11,948 nt of DNA. Origin: Pseudomonadales bacterium. Lineage in GTDB: Bacteria > Pseudomonadota > Gammaproteobacteria > Pseudomonadales > Azotimanducaceae. This document shows, piece by piece, positions 7,256-11,948 of the stretch. The stretch spans positions 1 through 11,948 of the forward strand of contig JAPKEK010000025.1 of the NCBI GenBank assembly GCA_028822125.1, in the 5' to 3' direction. Below the pieces are notes generated by a model that was given only the letters and a program-made list of their open reading frames with translations, was not told the DNA's origin and did no database searches. Both the position numbers and the translations under genes were made by a program. The stretch's first letter is position 1. The number at the start of each line of letters is the position of its first letter.

Positions 7256-8119
7256 ATGGTGCAATTACAGAAACTTGCAAAAACCGCCAGTGCAGAGGAC
7301 ATCAGAGACGCTCTGGACATAGATGGCGCCTGCATCCTGGAAGATGTCATCAGCCACTCAAAGGTCGACCAGCTCATGGCCGAACTCATGCCCTTCGTAG
7401 AACGTACCTCCTATGGCAAAGACACATTTACTGGAACCCTGACCCGGCGGACAGGCGCGCTAGCCGCAAGGTCGGCCAGCTGCAGGCAACTTATTACTCA
7501 TCCTGATATCCTGAAAGGGGCGAACGAATTTCTATTGCGGTTTGCCAAAAGAATTCAACTGCACGTTACCCAGACTATCTATATTGATCCGGACCAGGGA
7601 GCCCAGCTACTGCATCGCGACCGCTATGCCTGGGATAAGCACCTGCCCGCATCGGTTGAGCCGCAATTCAATACCCTCTGGGCGCTAACCGATTTTACTG
7701 CTGAAAATGGTGCCACCCGGGTCGTGCCAGGCAGCAATAAGTGGCCATGGCAGCAGGAAGCCAACACCGAGCAGATCTGTCAGGCTGAAATGACCCGGGG
7801 TTCTGTCCTGCTCTACTCCGGGAGTGTAATTCATTCCGGTGGTGAAAACCGTTCTGATACTGCCCGAATGGGCCTTAACATCACCTACTGCCTAGGCTGG
7901 TTACGACAGGAAGAAAACCAGTATCTGTCCTGTCCCCCGGAAATAGCCCGGACCCTGCCTGGCGACCTCCAGAAACTTCTTGGCTATACCCATGGTAACT
8001 ACGCTTTGGGCTATTATTCAGACCCCTATGCTGACGGTGAGCTGGATGCTGGCATAAAACCGCCAGAACACGCTGTCGGCTCCCGCACAAGGTCAGACAT
8101 TGACACTTTCAATCCGTGA
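7256..8119 (+). CDS. Fe(II)/2-oxoglutarate-dependent dioxygenase, phytanoyl-CoA dioxygenase (PhyH) family
   Basis: The 287-residue product is a cupin-fold hydroxylase that would couple oxidation of a substrate to decarboxylation of 2-oxoglutarate. The iron-binding facial triad is visible: HRD (H120, D122) in QLLHRDRYAWD, and the distal His in SVIHSGG (H193). R204 in DTARMGLNI is the likely 2-oxoglutarate anchor. ENGATRVVPGSNKWPW is the typical PhyH stretch between them. The ATG at 7256 is chosen because GAGG sits six bases before it; the in-frame GTG at 7244 overlaps that site and would add only four residues. There is no signal peptide, so it should act in the cytoplasm, unlike the two downstream products. 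It is the first gene of the plus-strand operon, followed after 40 bases by the SAM-hydrolase-like gene. The substrate is unknown; PhyH proteins act on fatty acyl-CoAs, amino acids and secondary metabolites. Confidence 0.85.
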   Translation: MVQLQKLAKTASAEDIRDALDIDGACILEDVISHSKVDQLMAELMPFVERTSYGKDTFTGTLTRRTGALAARSASCRQLITHPDILKGANEFLLRFAKRIQLHVTQTIYIDPDQGAQLLHRDRYAWDKHLPASVEPQFNTLWALTDFTAENGATRVVPGSNKWPWQQEANTEQICQAEMTRGSVLLYSGSVIHSGGENRSDTARMGLNITYCLGWLRQEENQYLSCPPEIARTLPGDLQKLLGYTHGNYALGYYSDPYADGELDAGIKPPEHAVGSRTRSDIDTFNP

Positions 8120-8159
8120 ACATAAAGCCTGCTAAATTCGATTAAGGGAAAGCAAAATA

Positions 8160-9098
8160 ATGAACAGATTTCGGCCTAAAGATAAGCTACCTCACCTATC
8201 CGGAACAGGCAGCAGATCCTCGTTTCTACTGACCCTGGTATATTTATCCTGCCTGGCACAGGCAGCGCCAGGCGAGAACCAGAATGCCCTTCTCATCCAG
8301 GCAGATTTCGCCGGGTTGGTTATGACCGGGGTTGCCTACAGCGTCAGCAAGGAGCTGGATATCTATAATGTGCGACCGCTCATTCCGCTATATGACATAG
8401 CCGCCGCTTCGGCTAGCCTTGAGTACAATGCCCAGACCTGGCCTGCTGGAACTGTGTTTGTTTCCGTAGTAGACCCTGGTGTCGGTACAGTGCGTAAGTC
8501 AGTAGTATTGAAAACAAAAACCGGCCTGTATTTTGTCAGCCCGGACAATGGTTCATTATCCGGTCCGGCTGAAGCCTATGGCATTGAAGCAGTCAGGGAG
8601 ATTGATGAAGCCGTTAATCGCATCCCAGGTTCCGAATGGTCCCATACCTTCCATGGCAGGGATGTCTACTCCTATACCGGGGCCAGGCTGGCAGCCGGGG
8701 TCATTAGCTTCGAGCAGGTTGGCCCCGAACTATCCGCTGAGGTGATTAGGCTGAAAGTGACCTCAGGTAGTTTCGATGATGGTATTTTAACAGGTTACGT
8801 CGCCGGTGGCACAGGTCGCCTCGGTAATATCTTTTTCAATATCGACAGAGCCCTCTTTGCTCAAACGGATGCCGAATACGGAGATCAGTTCTCGCTGGAA
8901 ATCCATCATAATAATAAAGTGGTATGGCACGGCACCCTGCCTTATGTGCGCGCTTTTGGATCGGTTCCTGAAGGCAGTAATCTACTGTTCATGAACTCAA
9001 GTGGTGCCTTAAGCGCAGCCATTAACCAGGGTAATTTTGCCAATACCCATAACATTTTATCCGGGATTGACTGGACTGTGCGGGTGCAGCAAAAATGA
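8160..9098 (+). CDS. Secreted SAM hydroxide adenosyltransferase (DUF62, SAM hydrolase/halogenase superfamily) homologue with altered ribose site
   Basis: The 312-residue product belongs to the family that splits S-adenosylmethionine to adenosine and methionine and is related to fluorinase and chlorinase. Recognisable blocks are VVDPGVGTVRKSVVLK, SPDNGSLS, TFHGRDVYSYTGARLAAG and SSGALSAAINQG. The Asp/Arg/His triad of the hydrolase branch is present as D105, R112 and H165. The N-terminus is a signal peptide: a basic stretch, hydrophobic residues about 21-35, and a predicted cut after AQA. Two features differ from the family as I recall it. The usual TDFGxxD segment is shortened to ADFAG, losing the second Asp. 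The Asp five residues before the conserved GN is Thr (GTGRLGN). Both lost residues hold the ribose in relatives. The activity may therefore be changed or lost. It overlaps the next gene by four bases (ATGA). Confidence 0.85.
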   Translation: MNRFRPKDKLPHLSGTGSRSSFLLTLVYLSCLAQAAPGENQNALLIQADFAGLVMTGVAYSVSKELDIYNVRPLIPLYDIAAASASLEYNAQTWPAGTVFVSVVDPGVGTVRKSVVLKTKTGLYFVSPDNGSLSGPAEAYGIEAVREIDEAVNRIPGSEWSHTFHGRDVYSYTGARLAAGVISFEQVGPELSAEVIRLKVTSGSFDDGILTGYVAGGTGRLGNIFFNIDRALFAQTDAEYGDQFSLEIHHNNKVVWHGTLPYVRAFGSVPEGSNLLFMNSSGALSAAINQGNFANTHNILSGIDWTVRVQQK

Positions 9099-10012
9099 GA
9101 GTCCTGGTATATCGCATGGCATCTTTGCTAGCTTGCTGGTTAGTCCTGATAAGCGCGCCGCTCACCTGGGCGCACCAACCCGCAGGCAAACTCTTCGAGT
9201 CAACTAACAGCTGGATTGAATCGCGAGCAGTGAAAATCCCGGTGACTCTGGTGGTACCTGCGGACAGCAAGGCAAGCCCTTTCCCCCTGGTTATACTGCT
9301 GCATGGTCATGGCGGAACGCGCCATGAGGCTGGCGGCTACACCCGAGTGGCGCAGGGCATCGCCAACCACGGTATCGCCTCCATTCGTATGGACTTTCCT
9401 GGCTGCGGTGACAGTCTGGAAGGCTTTGAAAACAATAACCTGACCAATATGATCGCAGATATCCAATCGTCCAAGGCGCACGCCCTGAGGGCCCTGAATA
9501 TTGACCAGAGCAGACTGGGTTTGCTGGGTTTCAGCATGGGCGGACGCCTGGCGCTGACCCTGGGCACAACCGACCCTGACTACCGTGCCATCGGCTTGTG
9601 GGCACCCGATGCTGAAGCAGGAGAGGCAAATATTCGCGAATTTCTCGGCGGCTCAGACCGCTATGAGCAAATGCGAACCACTGCAAGGACCCAGGGATTT
9701 GCTCCTTTTACAACTTTCTGGGGACAGGACCAAAAGTTGGGCTATCAGTGGTTCACGGATATGGAAGCGTCTAAACCGGCCAGCTCAATCCATCATTATC
9801 AGGGGGCGCTTTTTGTTCTTTACGGCGATCTTGACACAATTGTCAAGCCAGAAATTTCCAGAAGCGTCCTACATAAAGCGGTTAATGCAAAGCCTGCTAT
9901 CGAGCACCAGGTAACCGGTGCAGACCACGGCCTGGGCCTATTTAATGATGACACGGTACGATCAGACGAAGTGATTCAAAGTACCATCGAATTTTTTGCT
10001 GAACATCTGTAA
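9095..10012 (+). CDS. Secreted alpha/beta-hydrolase, esterase-like
   Basis: The 305-residue product has a Sec signal peptide (hydrophobic residues about 9-24, predicted cut after TWA) and an alpha/beta-hydrolase fold. The oxyanion-hole motif is LLHGHGG (69-74). The nucleophile elbow is GFSMGG with S147. The acid is D247 in YGDLDTIV, and the His is H278 in GADHGLG. FPGCGDSLEG (101-110) follows the second strand, as in feruloyl/cinnamoyl esterases and related S9-like hydrolases. The whole triad is present, so an active periplasmic or extracellular esterase or acyl hydrolase is likely. Its start overlaps the stop of the preceding gene (ATGA), so the two exported proteins are probably translated together and act on related compounds. 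The substrate is not determined. Confidence 0.85.
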   Translation: MRVLVYRMASLLACWLVLISAPLTWAHQPAGKLFESTNSWIESRAVKIPVTLVVPADSKASPFPLVILLHGHGGTRHEAGGYTRVAQGIANHGIASIRMDFPGCGDSLEGFENNNLTNMIADIQSSKAHALRALNIDQSRLGLLGFSMGGRLALTLGTTDPDYRAIGLWAPDAEAGEANIREFLGGSDRYEQMRTTARTQGFAPFTTFWGQDQKLGYQWFTDMEASKPASSIHHYQGALFVLYGDLDTIVKPEISRSVLHKAVNAKPAIEHQVTGADHGLGLFNDDTVRSDEVIQSTIEFFAEHL

Positions 10013-10231
10013 AGCAGTTCGTGACATCAAGCTCACGCGAAAACGTCCGCCAGCAAGTGCTTAATTGGCATAAAGGAAACACTGGCCGGGTTATAACGCT
10101 TATCGGGTTCTTGTCTAGTGACTGCTGCGATCTAGGGTTAGCGTCGCCTGGCAACCGGGCAGAACCACAAATCATCTAAGCCAGCACCACCCCGGGACTT
10201 CGCAGATGGGCTTCGTGAACCACCTGATCAG
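10013..10231. other. Intergenic region between convergent genes, no clear feature
   Basis: This region lies between the alpha/beta-hydrolase gene and the convergent haem/TSP3 gene. A short hairpin (CGTGA at 10020-10024 with TCACG at 10033-10037) lies just after the hydrolase stop but has no T run. No gene, RNA or confident terminator was seen. Confidence 0.35.
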
Positions 10232-11326
10232 TCAGCCTGCTGGCATCAGACTTTCCAGATACGACTCTATCTCCTGAGTCGTTCTCAGAGCATCTTCGGC
10301 GACTGCATTGTTTACCAGGGCATCATCACGAAAACCAAACAGGTATCGTATTAACAGCAGACCATCACTGAGTGCATGAGCCTCACCGTTGTTGTCGATA
10401 TCCAGCTGATCCGCTTCACCCTCAAAATAAGTTTTGATATCAGGGCCGGATGTTCTCTGACCCGCCGATGCGACTGCCCCGCTCACTAATGACTGACCCG
10501 TAAAACCAAACAGATAACGGATCAGTAACAGTCCGTCCGACAGAGCCTCGGCCTTTGTATCCGCATCAACGTCCCAGGAAAAACAATTCAAGCAACTGAG
10601 AATCGATAAAGGATCAGTACCATCCAATAACTCCTGCGCATCACTGATACCGTCATTGTCATCATCGAGGTCCTGATTATTACCTGTAAGATCACCATCG
10701 GTATCGATCTGTTCACTGGGGTCCAATGGCAGATCATCGAGTTCATCTAAGACACCATCATCATCGTCATCTGAATCACAGGCATCACCATCAATATCGC
10801 CATCGGTATTGACCTGGTCAGTATTGGCAGTTAAAACACAGTTATCGCTGTTATCACCAACCAGATCACCATCGGTATCGGTCGTTTCCAGAGGATCATC
10901 AGGAAACGCATCCTCCAGATCACTCACTCCATCACCATCGCTGTCAGGGGGTGCATTCTTCTCCGCATTGACCAGATCAATGAAGGAACTCATATTGGCA
11001 TATTGTGCTGAACTCGAGGGCAGCTGCACGCCACCACCATGGTTCAATCCCCGGGCATTTTCGAGGACAGTCTCGCCTTCTGCAGAATCTTCTTCAATGA
11101 ATGTACTCAGCATCTCATAGTTTGTCTGCTGGGCATTGGTCTGTGTACTTGTCAGGTAGGTCAGACCGGTGGACTGTGCCTGACCGCCTACTATGTGGCA
11201 GGCAATACACTTCCCCTGGATGATGACCGAGATATTTTCGTTAAAGAAGGTTTGTGATTCAGGCAGATCGGCAGCGCCGGCGCAAACCGGGTAAACGACA
11301 ATTAATATCAGTAGCAGTACACGCAT
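10232..11326 (-). CDS. Secreted monohaem c-type protein with TSP3 and dockerin-like C-terminal repeats
   Basis: With the start at 11326 the product has 364 residues. It begins with a Sec signal peptide (MRVLLLILIVVYPVCAGA). The first domain has one haem motif, CIACH (C40, C43, H44), in a form followed by GG and later GLNHGGG; this is a cytochrome-like domain that I cannot place in a named class. Acidic TSP3 Ca-binding repeats (DSDGDGVSD, DNCVL, GDACD, DDDNDGISD) follow from about 127. Then come SCLNCFSWDVD and two EF-hand/dockerin-like repeats (EALSDGLLLIRYLF; HALSDGLLLIRYLF), ending in MPAG. The start is uncertain. An in-frame ATG at 11350 and a TTG at 11374 would add 8 or 16 residues with a less basic N-terminus, and no start has a strong ribosome site. 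The role is unknown; surface electron transfer, or attachment through the Ca-binding tail, is possible. Confidence 0.8.
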   Translation of the reverse strand: MRVLLLILIVVYPVCAGAADLPESQTFFNENISVIIQGKCIACHIVGGQAQSTGLTYLTSTQTNAQQTNYEMLSTFIEEDSAEGETVLENARGLNHGGGVQLPSSSAQYANMSSFIDLVNAEKNAPPDSDGDGVSDLEDAFPDDPLETTDTDGDLVGDNSDNCVLTANTDQVNTDGDIDGDACDSDDDDDGVLDELDDLPLDPSEQIDTDGDLTGNNQDLDDDNDGISDAQELLDGTDPLSILSCLNCFSWDVDADTKAEALSDGLLLIRYLFGFTGQSLVSGAVASAGQRTSGPDIKTYFEGEADQLDIDNNGEAHALSDGLLLIRYLFGFRDDALVNNAVAEDALRTTQEIESYLESLMPAG

Positions 11327-11336
11327 AATCAACGAC

Positions 11337-11364
11337 CGTTCATATTCCATGCGTTCATATTCCA
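11337..11364. repeat. Tandem 13-bp direct repeat at the 5' end of the haem/TSP3 gene
   Basis: The sequence cgttcatattcca occurs at 11337-11349 and again at 11352-11364, a period of 15 bases. It covers the alternative starts of the minus-strand gene and lies just downstream of a possible promoter. It may be a small tandem duplication or a paired protein-binding site. Confidence 0.6.
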
Positions 11365-11367
11365 AGA

Positions 11368-11397
11368 ATAACAAGATCTTTTCCTGAAAATTGTCAG
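11368..11397 (-). promoter_or_regulatory. Candidate sigma-70 promoter of the haem/TSP3 gene
   Basis: On the minus strand, CTGACA (11397-11392, five of six matches to the -35 consensus) is followed after 18 bases by TGTTAT (11373-11368, four of six to the -10). Transcription would start near 11360. That rules out the TTG start at 11374 and leaves the ATGs at 11350 or 11326. The match is moderate and could be chance. Confidence 0.25.
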
Positions 11398-11551
11398 CAG
11401 AACAATCAGCAAAACCAGTTTCCGCGTGTCGCAGTTTCTCTGCCCTACATTACTGCTGATCATAAGATGCCTGCGGGGCATTCTCAATAGAGCAAATGAC
11501 TGCCCTGACAGCTACACCTCATCTTTACCGGTAGCCAGGGATCACAGCAAA
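11375..11551. other. Intergenic region between the apbE-like gene and the haem/TSP3 gene
   Basis: This region holds the -35 part of the candidate promoter at 11392-11397 and a short imperfect hairpin (11467-11481) without a T run. No ORF or RNA was recognised. Confidence 0.3.
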
Positions 11552-11948
11552 TTAATCGCCAAGGCTGCCGTAACAGGATAAATCCTGATCAATGGCTAAA
11601 TAGGCGCAGCCACTGTTCTCAAGCCAGTCAATCGCCTCTTGCCGGTCATAGAGCAGCGCAATTGAACTGATAGATCCGGCTACAACAGCTTGCTCGGCGC
11701 TGACACTGACACTTAACAAACTATCGACAGGCCATCCCGTGTGTGGATTAATTAAATGCCCGTATCGTTTTCCCTGCAATTCAAAATATCGCTCATAGCC
11801 ACCACTGGTAGCCAGCGCCATGTCCTTAAGATAAATGGTCGCGATAGCTGAAGTCTTCTGGATCGGGTGTACGATACCGATCGGCCAGGCGGCGCCTGCC
11901 TGCTGAGTACCAAAGGTGACTATGTCACCACCCAGGCTCACCAGCGCG
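11552..11948 (-). CDS. apbE: FAD:protein FMN transferase, ApbE family (5' partial, C-terminal part)
   Basis: About 131 codons of the C-terminal region are present, and the frame runs off the right edge. The GTG at 11941 is internal, not a start: upstream codons continue as A-L before VSLGGDIVTFG, the family's (N/S)LGGD segment. Other ApbE signatures are DMALATSGGYERYFE, RYGHLINPHTGWPV and SVSVSAEQAVVAGSIS. ApbE transfers FMN from FAD to a Thr or Ser of target flavoproteins, usually in the periplasm. No FMN-binding target gene is visible here; one may lie further right. It is codirectional with the haem/TSP3 gene, with about 225 bases between its stop and that gene's chosen start, so joint transcription is possible but unsupported. 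Confidence 0.9.
   Translation of the reverse strand, partial: ALVSLGGDIVTFGTQQAGAAWPIGIVHPIQKTSAIATIYLKDMALATSGGYERYFELQGKRYGHLINPHTGWPVDSLLSVSVSAEQAVVAGSISSIALLYDRQEAIDWLENSGCAYLAIDQDLSCYGSLGD

Noticed and set aside
10020..10037. Hairpin just after the alpha/beta-hydrolase stop
   Set aside because: The stem is short (five base pairs), the loop is eight bases and there is no T run; too weak to call a terminator.
10320..10560. Similar DNA segments about 170 bases apart
   Set aside because: They encode the two dockerin-like protein repeats; no mobile-element ends or target duplications were seen.
10809..11120. Open frame of 103 codons on the plus strand
   Set aside because: It is antisense to the TSP3 region of the haem protein and is serine-rich for the same reason.
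11467..11481. Short hairpin after the apbE-like gene
   Set aside because: The stem is only five base pairs and no T run follows on either strand, so it is not a credible terminator.

Overview
The window looks like chromosomal DNA of a free-living, probably marine, gammaproteobacterium. The evidence is indirect: moderate GC, a cytochrome c5-like protein, twin-arginine and Sec export signals on almost every gene, and large secreted proteins that end in thrombospondin-type-3 (TSP3) Ca-binding repeats followed by EF-hand/dockerin-like repeats of the 'DGLLLIRYLF' kind. I know that tail from marine gammaproteobacterial secreted proteins. No rRNA, tRNA, IS element, phage gene or CRISPR array was seen.

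Layout. (1) 3-3779, plus strand: the 3' part of a very large secreted protein with a glycoside-hydrolase-like TIM barrel, an amidotransferase-like domain, beta-sandwich/Ig-like domains, TSP3 repeats and two dockerin-like repeats. Its first codons lie left of the window. (2) 3845-6857, minus strand: a compact three-gene operon, read cytochrome c lipoprotein, then Tat-exported flavoprotein of the aldonolactone-oxidase family, then Tat-exported PLP fold-III (D-threonine aldolase-like) enzyme. Both junctions are 4-nt stop/start overlaps with non-ATG starts and good Shine-Dalgarno sequences. A rho-independent terminator overlaps the last stop codon. (3) 6858-7255: a divergent control region of roughly 390 nt. 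(4) 7256-10012, plus strand: a PhyH-type Fe(II)/2-oxoglutarate dioxygenase, a secreted homologue of SAM hydroxide adenosyltransferases, and a secreted alpha/beta hydrolase; the last two overlap by 4 nt. (5) 10232-11326, minus strand: a secreted single-haem protein with the same TSP3 plus dockerin-like tail as gene 1. (6) 11552-11948, minus strand: the C-terminal part of an ApbE-type FAD:protein FMN transferase, cut by the right edge.

How they may work together. The minus operon reads as an envelope oxidation module: the flavoprotein oxidises a small hydroxylated or lactone substrate, the lipoprotein cytochrome takes the electrons, and the exported PLP enzyme acts on a linked amino-acid-like compound. 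The divergent plus operon has one cytosolic hydroxylase and two exported enzymes. Whether the two operons form one pathway is not shown by sequence; only their shared control region suggests it. The most unusual single item is the SAM-hydrolase homologue. It keeps the catalytic Asp/Arg/His triad but appears to have lost both Asp residues that hold the ribose of SAM in the family, and it carries a signal peptide.
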